Source of the DNA: an uncultured Williamsia sp.
Lineage (GTDB): Bacteria; Actinomycetota; Actinomycetes; Mycobacteriales; Mycobacteriaceae
Reading direction: 5' to 3'
Length of the DNA stretch: 64,000 nt
Assembly (NCBI RefSeq): GCF_947494875.1
Contig: NZ_CANLWM010000005.1
Coordinates: forward strand, 62,001-126,000
Positions 55,941 through 64,000 of the stretch are shown one piece after another (the first letter of the stretch is position 1; each line of letters opens with the position of its first letter). The notes beneath the pieces were generated by a model that did no database searches, was not told the DNA's origin, and saw nothing but the letters and a program-made list of their open reading frames with translations. A program made the position numbers and the translations under genes.

Positions 55941-56033
55941 GTGGCGGACCTCGCCTTCGTGGCAACGATCCTCGTGCTGTTCGCGCTGTGCGCACTGACG
56001 CTGCGGGCCGTGGCGTCCCGGGTGTCGCGATGA
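55941..56033 (+). CDS. Small membrane protein upstream of kdpF
   Basis: 30 residues from GTG 55941: MADLAFVATILVLFALCALT, then LRAVASRVSR, one membrane helix with a basic tail. AGGAG at 55928-55932 is 8 bases before this start; a GTG at 55932 would add three residues but overlaps that site. It overlaps the kdpF ATG by ATGA, so it is coupled to the kdp genes. Size and topology are like KdpF, so it may be a second small stabilising or regulatory subunit. I do not know a named family for it. Confidence 0.6.
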   Translation: MADLAFVATILVLFALCALTLRAVASRVSR

Positions 56034-56128
56034 CGCTCACCGGCACCATCACCGTCGCGGTGCTCGTCATCGCCGCGGCCCTGGTGCTCTATCTGGTCGC
56101 CGCCCTCGTGTTCCCGGAGAGGTTCTGA
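56030..56128 (+). CDS. kdpF: K+-transporting ATPase subunit KdpF
   Basis: 32 residues: MTLTGTITVAVLVIAAALVL, then YLVAALVFPERF. One membrane helix ending in the typical YLVAALxFPERF motif of KdpF. KdpF stabilises the KdpABC complex. It overlaps the upstream small ORF by ATGA and precedes kdpA by 7 bases. Confidence 0.85.
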   Translation: MTLTGTITVAVLVIAAALVLYLVAALVFPERF

Positions 56129-56135
56129 CGCCGCC

Positions 56136-57821
56136 GTGAATCCCGCACTCGCCGCCACCCTCCAGATCGGGGTGGTGGTCCTGGTCCTCGCCCTGGCCTA
56201 CGTGCCGCTGGGCGACTACATGGCCCGTGTCCTCACCTCACCCCGCCACCTCCGCGTGGAGCAGGCGCTGTATCGCGTCGTCCGCGTCGACGCATCGCGG
56301 CCGCAGACCTGGGTCGGTTACACCGCGGCCGTGCTCGGCTTCTCGCTCGTCGGCGTGCTGTTCCTCTACGCGCTGCAACGACTGCAGGCCGTCCTGCCGA
56401 TGTCGGGCGGTCGCCCAGACGTGCCGAGTGCGATGGCCTTCAACACCGCCGTCTCCTTCGTCACCAACACCAACTGGCAGTCGTACAGCCCCGAGGCCGT
56501 GATGGGTAACCTCGTGCAGGCCGGCGGCCTCGCCGTGCAGAACTTCCTCTCCGCAGCCGTCGGCATCGCGGTCGCCGTCGCGCTCATCCGGGGGATCGTC
56601 GCGAAGACCGGTGGCGACGACATCGGGAACTTCTGGGTCGACCTCGTCCGCGCGACCCTGCGGATCCTGTTGCCGCTCTCCGTGCTGTTCGCGATCCTGT
56701 TCCTCACCCAGGGTGTGGTGCAGTCGTTCCACTCCGGCTTCGACTTCACCAACCTCGACGGGTCGCAGGGCCATGCTATGGTCGGGCCGTTCGCCTCCCA
56801 GGAGGCCATCAAGGAGCTCGGCACCAACGGCGGTGGCTCGCTGGCGACGAACTCCGCCCACCCGTTCGAGAACCCCACCCCGCTGAGCAACATCGCCCAG
56901 GTCATCGCGATCCTGCTCATCCCGATCTGCCTGACGCGTACCTACTCGACACTGGTGCGCGACCGCCGCCAGGGCCTCACGATCCTCGGCGTGATGGCGT
57001 CGCTGCTCGCCGTGATCTTCGCGATCACCGCGTATTTCGAGCAGCACACCACCGGTGTGGCAGCACGGGCAGCCGGCGCGATGATGGAGGGCAAGGAGCA
57101 GCGCTTCGGCATCCCCGGATCGGTGCTCTACGCCGTCGCCACCACCGGGACGTCGACCGGCGCGGTGAACTCCCAGCACGACAGCTTCTCCGCCGCCGGT
57201 GGTGGGGCACTGATCTGGAACATGCTGCTCGGCGAGGTCGCGCCCGGCGGCGTCGGAACCGGTCTCTACGGGATCCTCGTGCTCGCGGTGATCGCGGTGT
57301 TCGTCGGCGGACTGCTCGTGGGCCGCACACCCACGTTCCTGGGCAAGAAGATCGGGCAGCGCGAGATCACGATGGCCGCGCTCTCGATCCTGGTGATGCC
57401 GGCGCTCGTCCTCGTCGGCACGGGCATCACGATGACGCTGTCGTCGACGACCGGGTTCCAGGGCAACAGCGGTGACCCCGGGTCGCCGCAGTCGGTGCAC
57501 GGCTACTCGGAGGTGTTGTACGCCTTCGCGTCCGCCGCGAACAACAACGGCAGCGCGTTCGGTGGCCTCACCGTCACCAGCGACTGGTTCCAGACGTCCC
57601 TGGCCGTCGCGATGCTGCTGGGCCGGTTCCTGCCCATCGTCTTCACCCTGGCGCTCGCCGGACTGCTCGCCCGGCAACGCCCCTCGCCGTCGTCGACGGC
57701 GACCCTGCCCACCCATGGACTCCTGTTCGGCGGACTGCTCTTCGGCACCGTGGTGCTCGTCGCCGGACTCACCTTCTTCCCGGCCCTCGCGCTGGGGCCG
57801 ATCGCGGAGGCGATGCAGTGA
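56136..57821 (+). CDS. kdpA: K+-transporting ATPase subunit KdpA
   Basis: 561 residues, polytopic. Selectivity-filter-type loops are visible: [52 protein letters not shown] and [13 protein letters not shown]. KdpA is the channel-like K+-binding subunit of the high-affinity P-type pump. GTG start at 56136. The stop overlaps the kdpB GTG (GTGA). Confidence 0.97.
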   Translation: MNPALAATLQIGVVVLVLALAYVPLGDYMARVLTSPRHLRVEQALYRVVRVDASRPQTWVGYTAAVLGFSLVGVLFLYALQRLQAVLPMSGGRPDVPSAMAFNTAVSFVTNTNWQSYSPEAVMGNLVQAGGLAVQNFLSAAVGIAVAVALIRGIVAKTGGDDIGNFWVDLVRATLRILLPLSVLFAILFLTQGVVQSFHSGFDFTNLDGSQGHAMVGPFASQEAIKELGTNGGGSLATNSAHPFENPTPLSNIAQVIAILLIPICLTRTYSTLVRDRRQGLTILGVMASLLAVIFAITAYFEQHTTGVAARAAGAMMEGKEQRFGIPGSVLYAVATTGTSTGAVNSQHDSFSAAGGGALIWNMLLGEVAPGGVGTGLYGILVLAVIAVFVGGLLVGRTPTFLGKKIGQREITMAALSILVMPALVLVGTGITMTLSSTTGFQGNSGDPGSPQSVHGYSEVLYAFASAANNNGSAFGGLTVTSDWFQTSLAVAMLLGRFLPIVFTLALAGLLARQRPSPSSTATLPTHGLLFGGLLFGTVVLVAGLTFFPALALGPIAEAMQ

Positions 57822-59902
57822 CCGTCACCGACATGCCCGAGACCGATTCGGCCCCGGCCGAACTGGTCGGTCGCGGGTCCTTCTCGCCGCGGTCGCTGGT
57901 GACCGCGCTCCCGGACGCCGTCCGGGCGCTGACCCCGCGCAAGCAGATCCGCAACCCGGTCATGTTCGTGGTGTTCGTCGGGTCGATCGTCACGACGATC
58001 CTGGCGATCGTGCGCCCGTCGGTGTTCGCGTGGGCCATCGCGTTCTGGCTGTGGTTCACCGTCGTGTTCGCCAACCTGGCGACCGCGGTGGCCGAGGGAC
58101 GCGGCAAGGCGCAGGCCGAGAGCCTGCGGAAGGTCAAGCGCGACACGGTCGCCCGACGCCTCGAGTCCGACGGGTCGATCGTCGAGGTGTCCGGGTCGGA
58201 CCTGACGATCGGCGATCGCATCGTCGTCGAGGCGGGGGAGACCATCGCCGGCGACGGCGACGTGATCGAAGGCATCGCGACCGTCGACGAGTCGGCCATC
58301 ACCGGTGAGTCCGCACCGGTCGTCCGTGAATCCGGCGGCGACCGCTGCGCGGTGACCGGAGGCACCGTCGTGCTGTCCGACCGCATCGTCGTGCAGATCA
58401 CCACCCGGCCGGGGGAGTCGTTCGTCGACCGCATGATCGCGCTCGTCGAGGGCGCGTCGCGGAAGAAGACGCCCAACGAGATCGCACTCGACATCCTGCT
58501 CGCCAGCCTGACGATCATCTTCCTGCTCGCCGTCGTGGCCATCGGTCCGGTGCAGCAGTACGGCGGGCAGACGCCGGATCCGATCAAGCTCATCGCCCTG
58601 CTGGTCTGCCTCATCCCGACCACCATCGGTGCGTTGCTGTCGTCCATCGGCATCGCCGGCATGGACCGCCTCGTCCAGCGCAACGTGCTGGCGATGTCGG
58701 GACGTGCCGTCGAGGCCGCGGGTGACATCGACACCCTGCTCATGGACAAGACCGGCACCATCACGTTCGGCAACCGCCGGGCCACGGCCGTCGCCCCGGC
58801 ACCGGCGGTCACCGTGGACGAGATCGCGCTGGCCGCATGTCGATCGAGCCTCGGTGACGACACACCGGAGGGGCGCAGCATCGTCGATTTCTGCGCCGAG
58901 ACGCACGGCGTCGACGTCGAGGCGATCCGTCCCGCGCCCGGTTCGGCGACGCTGGTGCCGTTCACCGCGCAGACACGCATGAGCGGGCTGGATCTCGCCG
59001 ACGGCCTGGCGCTGCGCAAGGGCGCGGCCGACGCGGTGATCTCCTGGGCCCGGTCCACCGGGGCCACCGTCCCCGACGCGGTGTCCGAGCAGGTCGACGC
59101 GATCGCCACCGGCGGTGGGACACCGCTGGTGGTCGGCGAGCGTCGCGGTGAGGACCCGGTTCGGGTGCTCGGCGTGATCGCGCTGTCGGACGTCGTCAAA
59201 CCCGGTATGGCGCAGCGGTTCGCGCAGTTGCGGGCGATGGGGATCCGTACGGTGATGGTCACCGGTGACAACCCCCGGACCGCGGCGGCGATCGCCGCGG
59301 AGGCCGGTGTCGACGACGTCATCTCCGAGGCGACGCCGGAGGACAAGCTCGAGGTCATCCGTGCCGAGCAGGCCTACGGCAAGCTCGTCGCGATGACCGG
59401 CGACGGCACCAACGACGCCCCGGCGCTGGCACAGGCCGACGTGGGTCTCGCGATGAACACCGGGACGTCGGCCGCGAAGGAGGCCGGCAACATGGTCGAC
59501 CTCGACTCCGACCCCACCAAGCTCATCGACGTGGTGGCGATCGGCAAGCAGCTGCTCATCACCCGCGGTGCGTTGACGACGTTCTCGCTCGCCAACGACC
59601 TGGCCAAGTACTTCGCGATCCTGCCCGCCCTGTTCAGCGGCATCTACCCGCAGCTCGACGGGCTGAACATCATGCGGCTGCACTCGGCGCAGTCGGCGAT
59701 CACCTCGGCGGTGGTGTTCAACGCGCTCATCATCATCGCGCTGATCCCGCTGTCGCTGCGGGGTGTGGCGTACCGGCCGTCGTCGGCCTCACGCCTGCTC
59801 GGTCGCAACCTGCTCGTGTACGGCGTCGGCGGTGTCATCTCGCCGTTCGTGGGGATCTGGCTCATCGATCTCGTCGTCCGATTCATCCCGGGAATGGGGT
59901 AG
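57818..59902 (+). CDS. kdpB: K+-transporting ATPase subunit KdpB
   Basis: 694 residues. The P-type phosphorylation site is [12 protein letters not shown] with Asp310; the TGES loop is ITGESAPV, and the hinge is [18 protein letters not shown]. Seven membrane helices are expected. It hydrolyses ATP to drive K+ import through KdpA. GTG start overlaps kdpA; the stop TAG shares its last G with the kdpC GTG. Confidence 0.98.
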   Translation: MTVTDMPETDSAPAELVGRGSFSPRSLVTALPDAVRALTPRKQIRNPVMFVVFVGSIVTTILAIVRPSVFAWAIAFWLWFTVVFANLATAVAEGRGKAQAESLRKVKRDTVARRLESDGSIVEVSGSDLTIGDRIVVEAGETIAGDGDVIEGIATVDESAITGESAPVVRESGGDRCAVTGGTVVLSDRIVVQITTRPGESFVDRMIALVEGASRKKTPNEIALDILLASLTIIFLLAVVAIGPVQQYGGQTPDPIKLIALLVCLIPTTIGALLSSIGIAGMDRLVQRNVLAMSGRAVEAAGDIDTLLMDKTGTITFGNRRATAVAPAPAVTVDEIALAACRSSLGDDTPEGRSIVDFCAETHGVDVEAIRPAPGSATLVPFTAQTRMSGLDLADGLALRKGAADAVISWARSTGATVPDAVSEQVDAIATGGGTPLVVGERRGEDPVRVLGVIALSDVVKPGMAQRFAQLRAMGIRTVMVTGDNPRTAAAIAAEAGVDDVISEATPEDKLEVIRAEQAYGKLVAMTGDGTNDAPALAQADVGLAMNTGTSAAKEAGNMVDLDSDPTKLIDVVAIGKQLLITRGALTTFSLANDLAKYFAILPALFSGIYPQLDGLNIMRLHSAQSAITSAVVFNALIIIALIPLSLRGVAYRPSSASRLLGRNLLVYGVGGVISPFVGIWLIDLVVRFIPGMG

Positions 59903-60531
59903 TGGTGCTCGTCCTCAAGCAGGTGCTCCGTCAGGCCCTGGTGGGCCTCGCGGTCCTCGTCGCACTCACCGTGGTCGTCGGGATCGCGTATCCCGCCGTC
60001 GTGTGGGGTGTCTCGCGCATCGCGCCCGGCGGTCCCGAGGGGTCCCGGGTGACCGACCGTGCCGGCTGCGAGGTCGGTTCCGCGCTGCTCGGCATCGACC
60101 CCCGCCCCGCGACGGGCGCTCCGGACCCGTACCTGCACGCCCGCGTCGTCGGCTCCGACGACGACCCGTTCGCGCCCGGCGACCCGTCGGCGTCGGCGGC
60201 GAGCCAGCAGGGACCGTCGAGTGCGAAGCTGGCCCGGTGGATCACCGAACGCCGGGCGACCATCGCCGCCCGCGAGGGTGTCGCCCCGAACCGTGTCCCG
60301 GTCGACGCGGTCACCGGGTCGGGCTCGGGCCTCGACCCCGACATCAGCCCGGCGTACGCCGCCATCCAGGTGCCGCGCATCGCACGGGTCACCGGGAAGT
60401 CGCAGGACCAGGTGCGCGCGGTGATCGCGGCCAACACCTCTGGCCGCCAGCTGGGCTTCCTCGGGCAACCGACCGTGAACGTGCTCGGCGTGAACCGGGG
60501 TCTCGGCCTCACCGCGGGCAGGTGCGGGTAG
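59902..60531 (+). CDS. kdpC: K+-transporting ATPase subunit KdpC
   Basis: 209 residues. One N-terminal membrane helix (VLRQALVGLAVLVALTVVVG) is followed by a periplasmic-side domain with VPVDAVTGSGSGLDPDISPAY, the KdpC signature, and GFLGQPTVNVLGVN. It stabilises KdpAB and raises ATP affinity. GTG 59902 overlaps the kdpB stop by one base; GTG 59905 is an alternative. kdpD begins 6 bases after the stop. Confidence 0.96.
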   Translation: MVLVLKQVLRQALVGLAVLVALTVVVGIAYPAVVWGVSRIAPGGPEGSRVTDRAGCEVGSALLGIDPRPATGAPDPYLHARVVGSDDDPFAPGDPSASAASQQGPSSAKLARWITERRATIAAREGVAPNRVPVDAVTGSGSGLDPDISPAYAAIQVPRIARVTGKSQDQVRAVIAANTSGRQLGFLGQPTVNVLGVNRGLGLTAGRCG

Positions 60532-60537
60532 CGCGGC

Positions 60538-63195
60538 ATGAGTGACACGGCGGAAGATCAGGCGGTGTCCGCACCGACCGCACCGCCCCGGGACGCCGAG
60601 CGTCGCGGGACGCTGCAGATCTTCCTCGGCTGCGCACCCGGCGTCGGGAAGACCTACGAGATGCTCGCCCAGGCCAAGACGCTGCTCGTCGAGGGCTCCG
60701 ACGTCGTCGCGGCCATAGTCGAGACCCACGGGCGCAGCGCCACCGCGCAGATGGCCGACGGGATCGAGACGGTCCCCACCCGGCCGGTCGAGCACCGCGG
60801 CACCGTCCTGCACGAACTCGACGTCGACGCCGTCCTCGCGCGCCGACCCGACGTGGTGCTCGTCGACGAGTTGGCCCACAGCAACGCCCCGGGGATGCGG
60901 AACCCCAAGCGATGGGAGGACATCCGCGACCTCCTCGACGCCGGGATCGACGTGCTCTCGACGGTGAACATCCAGCACCTCGAGAGCCTCAACGACGTCG
61001 TCGCCGAGATCACCGGAGTGACGCAGCGCGAGACCGTGCCCGACGAGGTGGTCCGCGCGGCCGACTCGATAGAGCTCGTCGACATCGCCCCGGAGGCGCT
61101 GCGACGACGCCTCGCCGCGGGCAAGGTCTACAAGGGCGATCGCATCCAGGGTGCCCTGGTCAACTACTTTCGGCAGGGCAACCTCACCGCGCTGCGCGAG
61201 CTCGCGTTGCTCTGGCTCGCCGACCGCGTCGACGACTCGCTGGCCGACTATCGCGCCCAGAACGCCATCACCGCGACCTGGGAGACCCGGGAGCGCGTCG
61301 TGGTCGCCGTCACCGGCGGTGCTGAGTCGGCGACGCTGCTCAGACGCGCGAGCCGCATCGCGTCGCGGTCGAGCGCGGAGCTCATCGCGGTGCACGTCGT
61401 GCGGGGTGACGGACTCCTCGACCGCCTGTCGGGCGAGCTGCCCTCGCTGAAGGACCTCGCCGAGGGTGTCGGGGCGCGCATCCACACCGCCGTCGGCGAC
61501 GACATCGCCGAGACACTGCTCGACTTCGCCCGCGGCGTGAACGCGACCCAGCTGGTGCTCGGGACCTCGCGCCGGTCGCGGTGGCAGCGGCTGGTCTCCG
61601 AGGGCACCGGCGCGGCCGTGGTGCGGATGTCGGGGAAGATCGACGTGCACATGGTCACCCACGATCAGGCGCCCCGCCGCAACCTGCTCGACATCCGGCA
61701 GAGCCGATTCCGTCGACCGCTGACGTGGGTGTTCGCGGTCCTCGTGCCGTCCGCGGCGGCGGTGGTCATGTACTTCGCCGACAAGTGGATGGGGTTCGCG
61801 ACCGAGACGGCGGTCTTCTTCCTGGTGGTGCTGGCGATCTCGCTGCTCGGCGGCGTCGCCCCGGCGGCGCTCACCGCCATCGTCTCCGGCCTGCTGCTCA
61901 ACTACTTCTTCACCGACCCCCGCTACAGCTTCACCATCGACAACACCGAGAACGCCTCGACGATCCTCGTGATGCTGGTGGTCGCGATCGCGGTGGCGGC
62001 TCTCGTGGACTCCGCCTCCCGGCGCCGCCGCGAGGCGTCCCGGGCGGCCGCGGAGGCGGAACTGCTGACGACCTTCGCCGGGGCCGTGCTCTCCGGGACC
62101 AGCCCGACCACCCTGTTGGAACTCGTGCGCGACACCTTCGGCCAGACGGCGGTCTCGGTGGTGCGTCTGGGTGGCTCGCTCCCGGTGGTCGAGAACGCGG
62201 TGGGGACCGATCCCGCGGCGCGGCCCGGGGACGCCGACACCGTGTGCACCGTCGCGTCGGGGGAGTACGCCATGCTACTGCGCGGACCCGCACCGACCGG
62301 CCGTGACCGTCGGGTGCTGACGGCGGTCGCCACGCAGGCGGCCGGCGTCGTCGAACGTCGTCGGCTCGCCGAGGCTGCGTCGGAGGCACGCGCGCTCGCC
62401 GAGACCGACAAGCTCCGGCGCGCGCTGCTCTCGGCCGTCAGCCACGACCTGCGGACCCCGCTCGCGGCGGTGAAGGCCGCGGCGTCGAGCCTGCGCAGCA
62501 CCGACGTGTCGTTCTCGCCGGAGGACACCGCCGAACTCCTCGCCACCATCGAGGAGTCGACCGACCACCTCACCGCCATCGTGGGCAACCTCCTCGACTC
62601 GTCGCGTCTGGCCGCCGGCGTCGTGCGCCCGCAGATGCGGCACGTCTACCTCGGCGAGGTGGTCGGTCGTGTGCTCGTCGGGATGGCCAGCTACGCGACC
62701 ACCGCCACCGAGCGGGTCCGGGTCGACGGCGGACACGTCCTGGTGTGGGCCGATCCCGTGCTGCTGGAACGGGTCCTGGCGAATCTCATCGACAACGCGC
62801 TGCGGCACTCCGGCGACGCGACGGTGACGGTGCGGGCCGAACCGGACGAGCCGATCGGCGACGTCGACGACACGACGACGAGCGCGTCGCGGCGGGTCCG
62901 GGTCCTCGTGGTCGACCACGGCATCGGCATCGACGAGGGTGACCGTGCGGCGGTGCTGGCGGCGTTCCACCGCCTCGGCGACCAGAACTCCAGTTCCGGT
63001 GTGGGGCTCGGGCTCTCGGTGGCGTCGGGGTTCACCGAGGCCATGGGCGGGCAGCTCGAGGTGGTCGAGACGCCGGGCGGTGGGTCGACGATGGTGGTGG
63101 ACCTGCCCGCCGACGCGACCACAGACGTGACCGACGGGACCGCCGCGTCCCGCGAGCGAGAGGAAGCCCACGGTGTCGCAGCCTCCGGCACCTGA
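60538..63195 (+). CDS. kdpD: Sensor histidine kinase KdpD
   Basis: 885 residues. The N-terminal KdpD domain has Walker A GCAPGVGKT at 30-38 and HSNAPGMRNPKRWEDIRDLL; a USP-like domain follows (about 250-370), then four close membrane segments (DUF4118, about 395-500), a GAF-like region and a kinase core with H-box SAVSHDLRTPLAAVK (His637), the N box LIDNALRHSGDATV and G boxes. It senses K+ limitation or osmotic stress and phosphorylates KdpE. The stop overlaps kdpE by 23 bases. Confidence 0.96.
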   Translation: MSDTAEDQAVSAPTAPPRDAERRGTLQIFLGCAPGVGKTYEMLAQAKTLLVEGSDVVAAIVETHGRSATAQMADGIETVPTRPVEHRGTVLHELDVDAVLARRPDVVLVDELAHSNAPGMRNPKRWEDIRDLLDAGIDVLSTVNIQHLESLNDVVAEITGVTQRETVPDEVVRAADSIELVDIAPEALRRRLAAGKVYKGDRIQGALVNYFRQGNLTALRELALLWLADRVDDSLADYRAQNAITATWETRERVVVAVTGGAESATLLRRASRIASRSSAELIAVHVVRGDGLLDRLSGELPSLKDLAEGVGARIHTAVGDDIAETLLDFARGVNATQLVLGTSRRSRWQRLVSEGTGAAVVRMSGKIDVHMVTHDQAPRRNLLDIRQSRFRRPLTWVFAVLVPSAAAVVMYFADKWMGFATETAVFFLVVLAISLLGGVAPAALTAIVSGLLLNYFFTDPRYSFTIDNTENASTILVMLVVAIAVAALVDSASRRRREASRAAAEAELLTTFAGAVLSGTSPTTLLELVRDTFGQTAVSVVRLGGSLPVVENAVGTDPAARPGDADTVCTVASGEYAMLLRGPAPTGRDRRVLTAVATQAAGVVERRRLAEAASEARALAETDKLRRALLSAVSHDLRTPLAAVKAAASSLRSTDVSFSPEDTAELLATIEESTDHLTAIVGNLLDSSRLAAGVVRPQMRHVYLGEVVGRVLVGMASYATTATERVRVDGGHVLVWADPVLLERVLANLIDNALRHSGDATVTVRAEPDEPIGDVDDTTTSASRRVRVLVVDHGIGIDEGDRAAVLAAFHRLGDQNSSSGVGLGLSVASGFTEAMGGQLEVVETPGGGSTMVVDLPADATTDVTDGTAASREREEAHGVAASGT

Positions 63196-63880
63196 GCCCG
63201 TGCGCGTGCTCGTCGTCGACGACGAGCCGCAGATCCTGCGTGCCCTGCGGATCAATCTGCGGGCGAGGGGATTCGAGGTCACCACCGCGTCCACCGGCGC
63301 GGGTGCACTGCGCGCGGCGGCGCAGACCGACCCGCAGGTGGTGATCCTCGACCTCGGCCTGCCCGACATGGACGGCATGGCCGTGCTCTCCGGGCTGCGT
63401 GGCTGGACGACGGTGCCGGTGATCGTGCTCTCGGCGCGGGTGGACTCCGCCGACAAGGTCGACGCCCTCGACGCCGGCGCCGACGACTACGTCACGAAGC
63501 CGTTCGGCATGGAGGAGTTGCTGGCCCGGCTCCGGGCGGCGGTCCGTCGTGCCGAGGCACCCGCACCCGGGGTGGAGGTGCCCGTCGTCGACGCCGGGTC
63601 GTTCGTGGTGGATCTCACCGCGAAGATCGTCACGCGCGGCGGCGAACCCGTGCACCTGACGCCCACCGAGTGGGGTGTCCTGGAGATGCTGGTGCGCAAC
63701 GAGGGGAAGCTCGTCGGACAGCGGGAGCTGTTGCACGAGGTGTGGGGTCCGTCCTACCACTCCCAGACCCACTATCTCCGTGTGTATCTCGCCGGCCTGC
63801 GGCGCAAGCTCGAACCCGATCCCACCCACCCGCGCCACCTGTTGACCGAGGCGGGCATGGGCTATCGGTTCGTCCGCTGA
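63173..63880 (+). CDS. kdpE: Response regulator KdpE
   Basis: 235 residues. Receiver domain with VLVVDDEPQILRAL, phosphoacceptor Asp60 in VVILDLGLPDMDG and Lys in VTKPFGMEEL; C-terminal OmpR-type winged helix with LTPTEWGVLEMLVRNEGKLV and HYLRVYLAGLRRKLEPDP. It activates kdpFABC. GTG start at 63173 overlaps kdpD by 23 bases, so D and E are tightly coupled. Confidence 0.97.
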   Translation: MSQPPAPEPVRVLVVDDEPQILRALRINLRARGFEVTTASTGAGALRAAAQTDPQVVILDLGLPDMDGMAVLSGLRGWTTVPVIVLSARVDSADKVDALDAGADDYVTKPFGMEELLARLRAAVRRAEAPAPGVEVPVVDAGSFVVDLTAKIVTRGGEPVHLTPTEWGVLEMLVRNEGKLVGQRELLHEVWGPSYHSQTHYLRVYLAGLRRKLEPDPTHPRHLLTEAGMGYRFVR

Positions 63881-63903
63881 CAGCGCAGCCGAGCGGTGTG
63901 AGT

Positions 63904-63929
63904 GGAATCCGCGCCGCGCGGGCCGTGTT
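63904..63929 (+). promoter_or_regulatory. SigH/SigR-type promoter (GGAAT-N18-GTT) for the OsmC-like gene
   Basis: GGAAT at 63904-63908, GTT at 63927-63929 and an 18-bp spacer match the SigR/SigH consensus exactly. The ATG at 63940 begins 11 bases after GTT, so the transcript is close to leaderless. Confidence 0.7.
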
Positions 63930-63939
63930 GACTGCTGGC

Positions 63940-64000
63940 ATGACCGCTGAGAACACCGCACCCGCCACCACCGAGCTCTGGGTGGAGCGGACCGGCACCC
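63940..64000 (+). CDS. OsmC-family protein, N-terminal fragment (cut by the window)
   Basis: Only 20 codons are present: MTAENTAPATTELWVERTGT. The TELWVERTGT segment is like the N-terminus of the OsmC-family protein that follows fpg in mycobacteria (Rv2923c). OsmC/Ohr proteins reduce organic hydroperoxides with paired cysteines, not visible here. The SigH-type promoter upstream fits a thiol-peroxidase role. The identification rests on a short match plus context. Confidence 0.55.
   Translation, partial: MTAENTAPATTELWVERTGT

Overview
This window is a GC-rich actinobacterial chromosome segment with dense genes, frequent GTG starts and many 4-base start/stop overlaps. Most of it follows a gene order I recognise from Mycobacterium tuberculosis around Rv2477c to Rv2439c: ettA, gdh, thioesterase, aglA, glbO, HNH, ctaJ, pepN, mycothiol-linked DsbA-like protein, rpiB, nei, tig, clpP1, clpP2, clpX, mobA, valS, folC, ndk, rne, rplU, rpmA, obg, proB. 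Ectoine genes and extra insertions make it a mycolate-type relative (Gordonia- or Williamsia-like) rather than Mycobacterium itself. The genus is inference; no rRNA is present.

Layout. 1-5.1 kb: a truncated 2,4-dienoyl-CoA reductase gene with its PadR regulator, a DinB-like gene, a DUF1707 gene, tRNA-Arg and a CopD/CtaG fusion. 5.2-12.8 kb: ettA, the giant NAD-glutamate dehydrogenase, a thioesterase and a conserved unknown. 12.8-13.1 kb: an unusual two-armed array of about 21-bp repeats around a hairpin, between convergent genes. 13.1-24.2 kb: alpha-glucosidase, truncated haemoglobin, HNH nuclease, ctaJ, DUF5130, pepN, a DsbA-like reductase with a SigH/SigR-type promoter, rpiB, nei, a cutinase-like hydrolase and sthA. 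24.3-30 kb: L,D-transpeptidase, tRNA-Gly, tRNA-Pro, then tig-clpP1-clpP2-clpX for folding and regulated proteolysis. 30-33.9 kb: a molybdoenzyme group (fdhD and an FdhF/YdeP-type oxidoreductase, divergent from mobA). 33.9-46.5 kb: valS-folC-DUF4233, a small secreted protein, ndk, rne, rplU-rpmA, obg-proB. 46.5-51.3 kb: sirtuin, a hypothetical gene, and an ectABC operon with a D-2-hydroxyacid dehydrogenase gene downstream. 51.4-55.7 kb: rsmD-coaD, sepIVA, DUF177-rnc-mutM. 55.9-63.9 kb: a complete kdpFABCDE potassium operon. 63.9 kb to the end: the first codons of an OsmC-like gene with a second SigH/SigR-type promoter.

Two themes recur. First, many genes have a TANNNT -10 hexamer ending only 6-8 bases before the start codon and no Shine-Dalgarno sequence, which predicts leaderless mRNAs; in two cases (valS, coaD) the -10 uses the 3' end of the upstream gene. 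Second, osmotic and thiol-stress functions cluster: ectoine synthesis, Kdp, and two genes with GGAAT-N17/18-GTT promoters. The candidates that most look undescribed are the two-armed repeat array (12763-13056), the structured leader and small membrane ORF of the kdp operon, and the ectABC-dehydrogenase arrangement.
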